Below are positions 51,911-60,246 of a DNA stretch of 64,000 nucleotides, piece by piece; the first letter of the stretch is position 1, and each line of letters begins with the position of its first letter. Location of the stretch: contig NZ_JABKDE010000007.1 in assembly GCF_013623835.1 (NCBI RefSeq), positions 221,618 to 285,617 on the forward strand. The letters run 5' to 3'. The position numbers and the translations under genes were made by a program. The DNA comes from Brevibacterium oceani (GTDB lineage: Bacteria; Actinomycetota; Actinomycetes; Actinomycetales; Brevibacteriaceae). The notes under the pieces were generated by a model. That model was not told where the DNA came from and ran no database searches. It was given only the letters and a program-made list of their open reading frames with translations.

Positions 51911-52549
51911 TCAGCCTCGGCGATTCCACAATTGGTGGGTCAGACCGCTCGCGGTGGTCACGGACTCGATCGCGAAATCCTTCTCCACCCCATCGAGGCC
52001 CTCCCAGAGCGAGACGCCCCGGCCCAGGGCGACCGGCACGACGACGAGGTGCAGGAAGTCGACGAGGCCGTCCGCGAGGAACTGTCTGACCGTCGAGGGT
52101 CCGCCGCCGATGCGGACGTTGAGTCCGTCGGCAGCTGCAGTCGCCTCGGCGAGAGCCTCGGCGGGGGAGGCGTCGATGAAATGGAAGCTCGTGCCGTTGT
52201 CGAACTCCATCGGCTCCCGCGCATGGTGGGTGAGTACGAAACACGGGGTCTTGAAGGGCGGTTCCTCACCCCACCAACCGCGCCACCCGTCATCGGGCCA
52301 TGGCCCCGACTGCGGTCCGAATTTCTTTCGCCCCATGATCTCGGCACCGTTGCCCTGACCCCACATGGCGAACAATGCGCGATCTGCGGTCACCGGCGCG
52401 TCGACATGATTCACGCCCTCGATCCCGCGGCCGTCGAAGTAGGAGAACAGCGCCTGCGCTTCACCGATCGGCTGGTCGAAGGTGACGAACTCGCCGGCAG
52501 CGAAGCCGTCGAGGGAGACGAAGAGGTTGTTGACACACGCTTTGGCCAT
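51911..52549 (-). CDS. Dihydrofolate reductase/RibD C-terminal family protein
   Basis: A 212-residue member of the RibD_C/DHFR-like fold. Motifs: NNLFVSLDGFAAGE, AEIMGRKKFGPQSGPW, CFVLTHHAREPMEF, VRIGGGPSTVRQFLADGLVDFLHLVVVPVALGRGVSLWEG (the nucleotide and substrate loops). The family is used as general NADPH reductases; substrate unknown. The ATG at 52549 has GGAG upstream. It is divergent from the HxlR regulator, with the operator between them, so it is a likely target. Confidence 0.88.
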   Translation of the reverse strand: MAKACVNNLFVSLDGFAAGEFVTFDQPIGEAQALFSYFDGRGIEGVNHVDAPVTADRALFAMWGQGNGAEIMGRKKFGPQSGPWPDDGWRGWWGEEPPFKTPCFVLTHHAREPMEFDNGTSFHFIDASPAEALAEATAAADGLNVRIGGGPSTVRQFLADGLVDFLHLVVVPVALGRGVSLWEGLDGVEKDFAIESVTTASGLTHQLWNRRG

Positions 52550-52634
52550 GAGCACTCCAATGTGATGGTTCGGCTGATGTCTGCTGTCGGATGGATAGCG
52601 TCGGTTCCCGAGAAGTGCACCAAGTGTAAGATTA

Positions 52635-52657
52635 AGTAGTTTCAGAATGCAATCACT
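52635..52657. promoter_or_regulatory. HxlR operator-like inverted repeat, copy 1
   Basis: AGTAGTTTCA-GAA-TGCAATCACT, an imperfect 10+3+10 palindrome (7 of 10 paired) between the DHFR-like and HxlR genes. Same spacing and right half-site as the copy at 53356. Confidence 0.65.
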
Positions 52658-52669
52658 GGAGGTGGATCG

Positions 52670-53161
52670 ATGCCTGCGCAGCCGCGCTCGGGATGTGCGA
52701 TCAATGCCGCCGTCGAAGTCCTCGGCGACAACTGGTCGCTCATCGTCCTGCGCGACATCATCTTCGGCAACCGCCGGCACTTCCGCGAGCTGCTCACCTG
52801 CAATAATGAGGGCATCGCCTCGAACATGCTCGCCAGTCGTCTGAAGAAGCTCATCGACGAAGGCCTGCTGACAAGGGCGGATGCCGCACGCGGGCAGCGA
52901 GCCGAGTACTCCCTCACCGAGGCTGGAATCCAGACTCTGCCGGTCATGGTCGCTCTCGGGACCTGGGGGATGACCCACCGGGAGACCTCTCGGGAGTTGA
53001 CGATCCGCTCCCGCCTCATGGCAGAAGATCCGCAGCTCGTTGACGGCCTCATGGATGAACTCCGGGAGACCCATCTCGGCGTGCCTCGCCCGAACCCTGA
53101 TGCTCCGCGTTCCTCAGAGCGACTGCAGGCCGCCTACGAGGCGGAGATCGCCGGTAGTTGA
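52670..53161 (+). CDS. HxlR-family winged-helix regulator
   Basis: A 163-residue regulator of the HxlR type: CAINAAVEVLGDNWSLIVLRDIIFGNRRHFRELLTCNNEGIASNMLASRLKKLIDEGLLTRADAARGQRAEYSLTEAG matches the core winged helix and its N-terminal cysteine, which in some family members senses electrophiles. GGAGGTGG precedes the ATG. It probably regulates itself, the divergent DHFR-like gene and the VOC/SRPBCC pair through the operator found at 52635 and 53356. Confidence 0.92.
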   Translation: MPAQPRSGCAINAAVEVLGDNWSLIVLRDIIFGNRRHFRELLTCNNEGIASNMLASRLKKLIDEGLLTRADAARGQRAEYSLTEAGIQTLPVMVALGTWGMTHRETSRELTIRSRLMAEDPQLVDGLMDELRETHLGVPRPNPDAPRSSERLQAAYEAEIAGS

Positions 53162-53355
53162 GCCGGGTATCGACCCGCGTTGCGGCCGGTGTCGATGACC
53201 GAATGCGCCACTGGCCGCGATGACGTTGGCTTTCGGCATCGGCGGAGCCTCGCAGATCGTCCTGTCGAAGGAAAGATTTCGTGCGCTGGCCCCGTTCGGC
53301 GGCTGAGTTGAGCATCGCTCTTGTCCCTGGGGCCGATGTGTGCTTCCATGGAATA

Positions 53356-53378
53356 AGTGATTGCAAAATGCAAGCACT
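53356..53378. promoter_or_regulatory. HxlR operator-like inverted repeat, copy 2
   Basis: AGTGATTGCA-AAA-TGCAAGCACT, a 10+3+10 palindrome with 9 of 10 positions paired, 31 bases before the VOC start. The left half-site is identical to one half of copy 1 on the opposite strand. Confidence 0.7.
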
Positions 53379-53409
53379 CGTTCTCAAGACTGATCCCGAA
53401 GGAGCGATC

Positions 53410-53742
53410 ATGTTCACAGGACTCATGGCCAACATCGTTGTCACCAACGAAGAGGAAGCTGCCGAGTGGTGTTCCCGACTCTTCGAAAGGCAGCCGGATG
53501 GCAAGCCGATGGCGGGGCTGGCCCAATGGTGCTTCGACGAGAAGTTCGGCGTCCAGATCTGGCAAGACCCGCAGCGAGCCGGAGGCTCCAATGTGGTCAT
53601 CGACGTGGACGACCTCGACACAATGGCCGAGCATCTGCGAGCGGTCGGAAACGACCACGACGAGCCGAGCCCCGGTGGTGGACAGCGTATCCTCCCGGTC
53701 AGCGACCCGGATGGAAATCAGGTGGTGTTCTTCGGTGAGTGA
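53410..53742 (+). CDS. VOC (glyoxalase/bleomycin-resistance) family protein
   Basis: A 110-residue VOC protein. MANIVVTNEEEAAEWCSRLFERQPDGKPMAGLAQWCFDEKFGVQIWQDP is the first beta-alpha-beta-beta-beta unit and SNVVIDVDDLDTMAEHLRAVG begins the second, ending DPDGNQVVFFGE, a typical metal-side terminus. AAGGAG precedes the ATG at 53410. The next gene overlaps by eight bases. Its promoter region carries the HxlR operator. Confidence 0.87.
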   Translation: MFTGLMANIVVTNEEEAAEWCSRLFERQPDGKPMAGLAQWCFDEKFGVQIWQDPQRAGGSNVVIDVDDLDTMAEHLRAVGNDHDEPSPGGGQRILPVSDPDGNQVVFFGE

Positions 53743-54205
53743 CGCGTCTTCCGATCAGGATGGGCCGGTGACCGCCACGATCAGCCTCGGTGCCGACATC
53801 GAGCACTCGACTTCCGTGGTGTGGAAGGCCTTCGCCGATGTCGACCAGCGAGTGCGGTGGGGTGTTCCCGACGGCGAGGCGATGATCTGCGATGTCGACG
53901 AGTTTCGGCCCGGCGGCTCGATTCGTGCGCGCTGCGGAACACCGGGAGCACTGGAATTCGACTCCGCGGGAATGTATTGCGCAGTCGAGCCCGAACGCTG
54001 GCTTGTGACCACCGAGACGCTGACCCGCAACGGACAGATCCTGTCGACCGCGATCATCACCTGGACCTTCACGGCCACCGCGAGCGGCACCCGGGTCGAC
54101 CTCGTCGACCAGGTCGTCTCCTTCGTCGGGCAGGGAATGATCGACGGCCACCGCAACGGCCATGACATCTGCCTGCGCCAGCTTCGAGACCACCTCAGCG
54201 CGTGA
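53735..54205 (+). CDS. SRPBCC (AHSA1-like) family protein
   Basis: A 156-residue protein of the START/AHSA1 fold. ATISLGADIEHSTSVVWKAFADVDQRVRWGVPDGEA is the first strand and helices; FRPGGSIRARCGTP, MYCAVEPERWLVTTETLTRNGQILSTAIITWTFTATASGTRVDLVDQVVSF are the family strands. The GTG at 53735 overlaps the VOC gene by eight bases, so translation is coupled; GTG at 53768 is possible. The 3' ends of this and the PfkB gene overlap by 11 bases. Ligand unknown. Confidence 0.84.
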   Translation: MSDASSDQDGPVTATISLGADIEHSTSVVWKAFADVDQRVRWGVPDGEAMICDVDEFRPGGSIRARCGTPGALEFDSAGMYCAVEPERWLVTTETLTRNGQILSTAIITWTFTATASGTRVDLVDQVVSFVGQGMIDGHRNGHDICLRQLRDHLSA

Positions 54206-55100
54206 GGTCCTCCGCCCAGGGCAGGTCGGCGCCCTCGCGTCCGACCGTGACCGCGGCAAGCCTGACCGCACGTTCGGCCAGGCACATGAGGTCGGATTCT
54301 CCGAGGGTGCTCACCTCGGTCGCGTTCGCGTGCAGTTCGTGGATGAGCGAGACCATGAACGTATCTCCGGCTCCGATCGTGTCCCGCACATCGACCCGCA
54401 CCGCCTCCACCTCCGCCCGCGCCGAGGCGGTCGCCACGATCGCCCCATCCCCACCGCGGGTCATCGCGACCATTCCCGCGCCGAGGTCGAGGATGCGTTC
54501 GATCTGAGCGGTGACGTCGAGATCCGGGTAGAGCCAATCGGCATCGGCGTCGCTGAGCTTGACGACGTCGACCCGTGCGGCCAACTCCTCGAACCGGTGC
54601 AGCGCCTCGGCGTGAGTGCCGATGATCGAGGGCCGAATGTTCGGATCGAAGGTGACGAGAGGGGAGCGGGGCGCCGCTCCGGTCGCCGAGGCGGCCCGCT
54701 CGAGCAGCCGATCCACAGCGGCCGCGCCGGGCTGGAGGAACGCGGCGATCGACCCGAAATGCAGCACCGACCGCTCATCGTCTGTCACCAGCGAGTCGTC
54801 GGGGTCCCACCGCAGGCGGAAGTCGTAGTCGGCGGAGCCGTCTGCGGCCAGTCGCGCGAGCGCCGTCGACGTGGAGCCGGTCGGGCGGGAGAGAACCTCG
54901 ACCCGTGATTCCCGCAGATGGGCGAGGAGGAACCCGCCGTGGAAATCATCGCCGACATCAGTGAGGAACTCGACCTCATCGCCGAGGCGGCCCAATCCGA
55001 GCGCGACATTCGCCGGGGCGCCGCCCGGGGAGTACCGATCACGGTTGCCGGCGGTGCTGACGATGTCGATGAGTGACTCACCGATGACGAGGATGCCCAT
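54195..55100 (-). CDS. PfkB family carbohydrate kinase (fructokinase-like)
   Basis: A 301-residue sugar kinase of the ribokinase family. ILVIGESLIDIVS opens it; SPGGAPANVALGLGRLGDEVEFLTDVGDDFHG is the first signature and VDVRDTIGAGDTFMVSLIHEL the second, with catalytic Asp in DTIGAGDT. The middle (LVTFDPNIRPSI) resembles fructokinases, where N-x-R binds substrate. Its start lies seven bases after TAGAAT with no ribosome site. No transporter for a sugar is beside it. Confidence 0.88.
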   Translation of the reverse strand: MGILVIGESLIDIVSTAGNRDRYSPGGAPANVALGLGRLGDEVEFLTDVGDDFHGGFLLAHLRESRVEVLSRPTGSTSTALARLAADGSADYDFRLRWDPDDSLVTDDERSVLHFGSIAAFLQPGAAAVDRLLERAASATGAAPRSPLVTFDPNIRPSIIGTHAEALHRFEELAARVDVVKLSDADADWLYPDLDVTAQIERILDLGAGMVAMTRGGDGAIVATASARAEVEAVRVDVRDTIGAGDTFMVSLIHELHANATEVSTLGESDLMCLAERAVRLAAVTVGREGADLPWAEDLTR

Positions 55101-55107
55101 GCCTGCG

Positions 55108-55113
55108 ATTCTA
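55108..55113 (-). promoter_or_regulatory. Putative -10 box TAGAAT for the PfkB gene
   Basis: On the minus strand TAGAAT, seven bases, then the ATG at 55100. The best match to the -10 consensus among these boxes. Confidence 0.5.
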
Positions 55114-55218
55114 CGACGAGTACTGACTTGCCGAGTGACCTGCATCAATAGGACGACAATCGAGAATCCAGGATGTAAGGAGCGGTTTCATGTCAGTGCC
55201 TCCTGGCAATGTGTGGTC

Positions 55219-55677
55219 ATGGACAAGAACACGATTGACACAGACGTCAGAACGATCATCGATTCAGCATCCGCAGCCATCCTCGCCCCGCGGCCAGGCG
55301 AATGCCTGGTCTGCTATGTCAACCGCCAGCTCAGTGAATTCGGCTGCAACGGTACTCACCGTTTCGCCGAAAGCTTCCGCGATAGAACAGCACCGCGTGC
55401 TACGGCGATGCTCGAACGACTCAGCAGAATGGGTGCATGCTGCTGCGACTGCGAGATGTTCCTCAACGCTTTCGTACTCGTCGACCGGCCGTGGATCACC
55501 AGTATGCCGTTCGGTGAACTCATCGGCACGCGTCTCGGCAGTGAGGACCTCGATGAACTGCGAGAACGATTCGGGATCAGTGAACCTCCCTCGACGACTC
55601 TGTACCTGTGCTGCCGACTGGTGAGGCGGGGATCGACCCAAGCTTGCGGAAACTGGACCCGACTCCGACGGTGGTGA
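55219..55677 (+). CDS. DUF2695-like cysteine-rich protein
   Basis: A 152-residue protein with many cysteines: GECLVCYVNRQLSEFGCNGTHRFAESFRDRTAPRATAMLERLSRMGACCCDCEMFLNAF. The CDCE-x-FLN segment and the preceding APRATAMLERL resemble DUF2695, whose members are small and may bind metal. The ATG at 55219 is not preceded by a ribosome site at the usual distance; AAGGAG lies 30 bases upstream. The C-terminal part after residue 125 is basic. Function unknown. Confidence 0.6.
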   Translation: MDKNTIDTDVRTIIDSASAAILAPRPGECLVCYVNRQLSEFGCNGTHRFAESFRDRTAPRATAMLERLSRMGACCCDCEMFLNAFVLVDRPWITSMPFGELIGTRLGSEDLDELRERFGISEPPSTTLYLCCRLVRRGSTQACGNWTRLRRW

Positions 55678-55703
55678 CCTGAAACGTCCGGCAGAATTGA
55701 ACT

Positions 55704-56906
55704 ATGACGCCGACTCTTCCGCTCTTCCTCGACTGCGACCCTGGCATCGACGATGCGCTCGCCCTCGCGTACCTGTGCTGTCAGGACGACGTCGAGATCG
55801 TCGGCATCGCAGCCTCGGGCGGCAACGTGCGCACCGCGCAGGTCGTGGCGAATACCCGCGGCTGGCTCGACCTGGCCGGACGGACCGATATTCCCGTTCA
55901 CTCTGGACACGGACTGCCACTGGCCTGGCAGCAGACCGACGACGATGCCGAAGATGATGCTGCTCGTGACGGTGCGACCACCTCATCCTCTGCCGGTTCC
56001 GTCAGCGGACCCGAATACGCCGATCTCACCCACGGTGCCACCGGCGCCGGCTACGCCGAACTGCCCGCACCGACGCGTCCCGCGAACTCGGTATCGGCAG
56101 CCCAAGCGTGGGTGGATGCGGCACACGCCCACCCGGGCCGGCTCATCGGTATCGTCATCGGACCATCGACGAACCTCGCGCTCGCCCTGGAAATCGAACC
56201 CGAACTGCCGCGACTGCTCAAACGTCTCTTCATCATGGGAGGAGCCTTCAACTATCGCGGCAACACCCAGCCGACGACCGAGTGGAACGTCACCTTCGAC
56301 CCGGAATCCGCGGCCCGGGCGCTCGCCGCCTTCGGTGAAGCGCATGCGCAGGGCCAGCTCACCCACCTACCGGTCATCGCGCCGATCGAAGCCACCGAAG
56401 CCGTCGAGATGACGTCTGACCGACTCAGTGACATCCTCGGTGGGGCAGTGGGCACCTCTGCCGGGTGGCAGCGGATGCTCACCCAGTTGGCCGAGGCGCT
56501 GCGGTTCTACTTCGAATTCCACGAATCCGACGGACTCGGCTATCTCGCTCACATCCACGATCCCTTCGTCCTCGCCTGCGCACTCGCCTGGGCACGCCAG
56601 AACACGTCTTCCTCGGACGGGCCGGCGCCTGCGGTCACCAGCATCGAGGCGAAGCCCACAGTCGACGCCGACCCGTCGGCCGCCTCGGCGCCAGTGAGAG
56701 GATCTGCGGGCCTGCTGCCCTGGGCGCGGACTCTGTTCGCACCCGTTGACGTCGAACTCACGGGTACACTCACACGAGGCGAAACCGTCGCCGACTGGCT
56801 CGGTCGGTGGGACCGACCCGTCAACGCCGAGATCATCCGCGCGATCGACGCCCCGGCCTTCTTAGACCACCTCAGCTCCACACTGATGAAAGGACCATCC
56901 TCATGA
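55704..56906 (+). CDS. Nucleoside hydrolase (IunH-like)
   Basis: Cleaves the N-glycosidic bond of ribonucleosides. The 400-residue product has the Ca-binding opening FLDCDPGIDDALALAYL, the ligand-loop ASGGNVRTAQVVANTR, and FIMGGAFNYRGNTQPTTEWNVTFDPESAARAL, with the ligand Asp HIHDPFVLACAL further on. It is longer than the usual 310 to 330 because of two low-complexity insertions (about residues 75-105, Asp/Ser-rich, and 310-330). It overlaps the ECF S-component by ATGA, so it acts with the transporter. The substrate could be a common nucleoside or a modified one such as queuosine. Confidence 0.9.
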   Translation: MTPTLPLFLDCDPGIDDALALAYLCCQDDVEIVGIAASGGNVRTAQVVANTRGWLDLAGRTDIPVHSGHGLPLAWQQTDDDAEDDAARDGATTSSSAGSVSGPEYADLTHGATGAGYAELPAPTRPANSVSAAQAWVDAAHAHPGRLIGIVIGPSTNLALALEIEPELPRLLKRLFIMGGAFNYRGNTQPTTEWNVTFDPESAARALAAFGEAHAQGQLTHLPVIAPIEATEAVEMTSDRLSDILGGAVGTSAGWQRMLTQLAEALRFYFEFHESDGLGYLAHIHDPFVLACALAWARQNTSSSDGPAPAVTSIEAKPTVDADPSAASAPVRGSAGLLPWARTLFAPVDVELTGTLTRGETVADWLGRWDRPVNAEIIRAIDAPAFLDHLSSTLMKGPSS

Positions 56907-57787
56907 CCGCATCCTCCCCACAGTCTGGGCAGGGGCCGACCACCTCCACGGTCGGTCCCGGACAAAGTCGCAGAACTGCACTTCCCCTGACTCTGACCCT
57001 CCTCGGAACCCTCGTCGTCATCGGCACCTACCTCGCGGTGCTCCTGACACAGCCTGCCAATCTCGGTATCGACCTCGGCCACACCACCCTGTGGGTGATG
57101 GTCGGCTATCTGCTCGGCGGAATCCTCCTGGCCGCCGGCACCCTTCCGCTCATTCCTCGCCGCGTCCTCGCGCTCATCCCCGTCGCCATCGCGCTGAACA
57201 TCATCATCGGGCAGATCATCGGCAACTACACCCCGGTCCCGCTCTACCTCGACTCCATCGGCACCGTGATGATCGGCGTCCTGTCCGGCCCCGCCGCCGG
57301 TGCCTTCACCGGGATCATCTCGAACCTCATCTGGGGAGTGACGCTGAGCCCCAGCGTCATCGCCTTCAGCTCCGGGGCCGCCTTCATCGGCGCCGCCGCC
57401 GGATGGGCAGCCCGCCTCGGCGTCTTCCGCACCCCCTGGACTGCCGTCATCGTCGGCGCAGTCGCCGGAGTCCCCGCCGGAGCCATCGGCGCCCCGGTCG
57501 CCGCATATGTGTTCGGCGGCGGGCTCGGTGCCGGAACAGGGGGAGTGGTGGCGATACTCCAGGCCGCGGGGCTCGAGATGTTCAACGCGACCTTCGCGCA
57601 GAGCATGTTCTCCGACATCATCGACAAGGCGCTCATCTTCGCCCTGGCCTACGTCGTCATCCGGTCCCTGCCCAAGCGCATCATCGGACGCTACCCGTTC
57701 GCCGCATTCAGCCGCCCGAAGGCAGTGCGCTCCGGTTCGACGCCTCCGGCGGACGCGCCGGTCGAGTCGACTCCTGCGGCGGAATGA
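56903..57787 (+). CDS. ECF transporter substrate-binding (S) component
   Basis: A 294-residue membrane protein with about six or seven helices. A first helix (LPLTLTLLGTLVVIGTYLAVLL), then VMVGYLLGGILLAAG, LALIPVAIALNIIIGQIIG, and YLDSIGTVMIGVLSGPAAGAFTGIISNLIWGVTLSP, a motif set of ECF S-components that precede an Ecf module. The Ala/Gly-rich small-residue surface to bind EcfT is visible in the first helices. It lies between a nucleoside hydrolase and the T component, overlapping both by ATGA. The ligand is probably a nucleoside or base; that is inference. Confidence 0.86.
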   Translation: MTASSPQSGQGPTTSTVGPGQSRRTALPLTLTLLGTLVVIGTYLAVLLTQPANLGIDLGHTTLWVMVGYLLGGILLAAGTLPLIPRRVLALIPVAIALNIIIGQIIGNYTPVPLYLDSIGTVMIGVLSGPAAGAFTGIISNLIWGVTLSPSVIAFSSGAAFIGAAAGWAARLGVFRTPWTAVIVGAVAGVPAGAIGAPVAAYVFGGGLGAGTGGVVAILQAAGLEMFNATFAQSMFSDIIDKALIFALAYVVIRSLPKRIIGRYPFAAFSRPKAVRSGSTPPADAPVESTPAAE

Positions 57788-58674
57788 CCACCACCGGCAC
57801 CGAGACCGGCGCCAGCGGAAACACCACCGGGCATTCCGGGGCCGACCGAGTCGAACCCGGACACTGCGCTGCCGACGACACTGCCGGTCGCGACGGTCAG
57901 CGGCTGCACCCGGCGACCGAGATCGTCATCCTTTTGTGCAGCCTGCTGCTCGTCTTCGGAATCCCCTCGCCCGTGGTGCCAGCCGCCGTCATCGTCGCCA
58001 CAGTGATCACGGTCGCCTCGTCCCCGGCGGTGGGCCGGCGGTCGTGGGCCCTCGGTGTCGGCGTGCTGTGTCTGCCGACGCTGCTCGTGCTCATCATCGT
58101 GCAGGGATTGTTCTATCCCGGCGCGAACGCGCATGTCCTCTGGGAGGCCGGACCCGCGCACTTGAGCGTCGAGGGCCTGAGCATCGCCGTCCAGATCTGG
58201 CTGCGCGTGACTGCACTCATCGGACTGTGTGCCCTCTTCGGGCTCGGCACTGACTCCGCCCGACTCTTCGATGGTCTGCGCAGACTCCGACTGCCTGATG
58301 CTCTCGCCTACGTGTGTGCCTCCGCGATCGGACTCATCCCCCTCATCGGGGCCCGGACCCGCAACATCATTGAAGCTCGAAAGGCACGAGGCTGGGCGAC
58401 GGAACGCTGGCGGGTGCGGATGCGGCTGCTGCCCGGCATCGTCACCGGCCTGTTCACCTCGATGCTCATCGACGTCGAACAGCGCCATGAGGTGCTCGAA
58501 CAGAGCGGTCTGGGAGTGCACGGCCGCACCGTCGAACTGCAGGACCACCACGACAGTCGCAGGCAGGGACTGATCCGGCTCATCATTCCCGTCCTCGTGG
58601 TCGGACTCATCGCCTGTTCAGTGGCCGGTGTGCTCCCGCTGCCGGACGCTGAACAGCTGATCGGCAGCGACTGA
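57784..58674 (+). CDS. ECF transporter transmembrane (T) component EcfT
   Basis: A 296-residue protein. After a polar head of about 45 residues are helices EIVILLCSLLLVFGIPSPVVPAAVIVATVITVA, GVGVLCLPTLLVLIIVQGLFY and LRVTALIGLCALFGLG; a cytoplasmic part holds the coupling motif NIIEARKARGWATERW (A-R-G type), and a last helix follows (LIIPVLVVGLIACSVAGVL). The coupling helices dock on the ATPases. It overlaps the S gene and is one base before the ATPase gene. Confidence 0.88.
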   Translation: MTTTGTETGASGNTTGHSGADRVEPGHCAADDTAGRDGQRLHPATEIVILLCSLLLVFGIPSPVVPAAVIVATVITVASSPAVGRRSWALGVGVLCLPTLLVLIIVQGLFYPGANAHVLWEAGPAHLSVEGLSIAVQIWLRVTALIGLCALFGLGTDSARLFDGLRRLRLPDALAYVCASAIGLIPLIGARTRNIIEARKARGWATERWRVRMRLLPGIVTGLFTSMLIDVEQRHEVLEQSGLGVHGRTVELQDHHDSRRQGLIRLIIPVLVVGLIACSVAGVLPLPDAEQLIGSD

Positions 58675-58675
58675 G

Positions 58676-60178
58676 ATGGTGGTGCGGATGAGAGGCTTCG
58701 GCTTCACCTATGCCGGCGAAGACAGCCGAGTCCTGACCGATGTCGACCTCGAATTGCCTGCCGGGTCGATGACCGCAGTGCTCGGCCCCGTCGGCTCGGG
58801 CACATCGACCCTCAGCCGGGCCCTGGCCGGTCTGCTCGAGACCCGAGGAACCACGACCGGTCGCGTCGACGTCACCGGCACGGTCGGCTTCCTCGGTGAC
58901 GATCCGGAAGCCCAACTGAGCGGACTGACCAGCCGAGTCGCCGACGAGACCCAGCTGGCATGCCGGCTGCGCGGTATCTCTCCCGCCGCTGCCGAGGCCC
59001 GGGCACACGATGTGCTGGCCAACCTCGGGATCGACGATCTGTGGAACCGGCGCCTCGACACCCTCTCCGGTGGTCAGCGCCAATTGGTGGCACTGTCGAG
59101 GATCGCGTCACTGGATCCCGATCTGCTCATCCTCGACCAGCCCTCACAGTCGCTCGATCCCGATATGCGTCGACGCCTGGCGGGCCTCCTCCGTGAGAAC
59201 TGCGAGCGTGGAGGATCAGCGCTCATCACCGGCCATCAGATCGACGAGCTCACCGTCGCCTGCGACGAGGTGCGCTTCCTCAGAGCGGGCGACGGGTTGG
59301 CCCAGGGGAGCGCTGACGGTGTCAGGCTGGCACAGTCGGCTCGAGCGCAGGGAGTCTGGGACACCCGCCCAGACCATGCGGCTCAGTCACGAAGCGCGTC
59401 GATGACGGGGAGCCGCCCGGCCGCATCGACGACCGCCGATCCGGAGCTGAGTACGACCGCGGCGGCCGAACCTCCGAGGGCCGAACCGGTGCTCAGCGTG
59501 AGGAGCCTGAGCGTGCATCGCGCGAGCAGAACCGTTCTCGACGGCGTCAGCGTCGATCTGCTTCCTGGCGAACTGGTCACGCTCACCGGTGCCAACGGAG
59601 CGGGGAAATCGACTCTGCTGCGCGGACTCATCGGACTCCTCGGTCGGTCCGGCGACTGCACGGGCACGGTCACGATGAGCCGCCTCGGCGAAGGAACCAA
59701 TCTGTTGGACATGCCCGCTCACGCACGCAGCGCCCACTTGGGCTGGGTGGGGCAGGATCCGGGCATTCAGCTCTCGGCGGCGACTGTGCGGTCCGAACTC
59801 ATGCATGCGGCCCCGCTGCCGCGCCACCGGCGGCGGGAACGGACCCAGGTTCTCGACGACCGTCGCCGTATCGTCGACTCGGTGCTGCACGAGGTCGATC
59901 TGGCGGCGGTCGACGAGGAACACCCGTTCGACCTCGACGGCCCCCGGCGGAAGGATCTCGTCATCGCTTCGGCCCTGGTCACAGGTGCCGACGTTCTGCT
60001 TCTCGACGAACCCACGATCGGGCGTGATCAGGCGGGGATGAACCGACTCACCGCCATCATCGATCGCGTCCTGCGCCGAGGCGGTGCGGTCCTCGCGACG
60101 ACCCACGACCCGCGGTGGGCCGCGGAATCGTCCCACCGTCGCCTGCACCTCGCCGATGGGCGAGTGCACTCGCGTTGA
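58676..60178 (+). CDS. ECF transporter fused ATPase (EcfA-EcfA'), one half degenerate
   Basis: A 500-residue fusion of two ABC ATPases. Half 1: Walker A is GPVGSGTST with Thr43 in place of Lys, Q-loop Gln80, intact signature LSGGQRQ (130-136), Walker B LLILDQP with Gln155 in place of the catalytic Glu, and H-loop TGHQ. Half 2: Walker A GANGAGKST with Lys311, a poor signature LDGPRRK (420-426), intact Walker B LLLDEP (Asp444, Glu445) and H-loop TTHD. So one complete composite ATP site (half-2 Walker motifs plus half-1 signature) and one dead site are predicted. The linker at 220-270 is Ala/Ser-rich. Fits an asymmetric ECF module. Confidence 0.92.
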   Translation: MVVRMRGFGFTYAGEDSRVLTDVDLELPAGSMTAVLGPVGSGTSTLSRALAGLLETRGTTTGRVDVTGTVGFLGDDPEAQLSGLTSRVADETQLACRLRGISPAAAEARAHDVLANLGIDDLWNRRLDTLSGGQRQLVALSRIASLDPDLLILDQPSQSLDPDMRRRLAGLLRENCERGGSALITGHQIDELTVACDEVRFLRAGDGLAQGSADGVRLAQSARAQGVWDTRPDHAAQSRSASMTGSRPAASTTADPELSTTAAAEPPRAEPVLSVRSLSVHRASRTVLDGVSVDLLPGELVTLTGANGAGKSTLLRGLIGLLGRSGDCTGTVTMSRLGEGTNLLDMPAHARSAHLGWVGQDPGIQLSAATVRSELMHAAPLPRHRRRERTQVLDDRRRIVDSVLHEVDLAAVDEEHPFDLDGPRRKDLVIASALVTGADVLLLDEPTIGRDQAGMNRLTAIIDRVLRRGGAVLATTHDPRWAAESSHRRLHLADGRVHSR

Positions 60179-60246
60179 AGAGGAAACGTCACTGATGCGG
60201 TCGTGTGATGCAATGGGTGTGAGAACCGTCGTCGGAAGGGATCGCA

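Noticed and set aside
53281..53409. Upstream extension of the VOC gene to 53281
   Set aside because: The added frame would cross the operator palindrome and has no family-like sequence; AAGGAG is just before the ATG at 53410.
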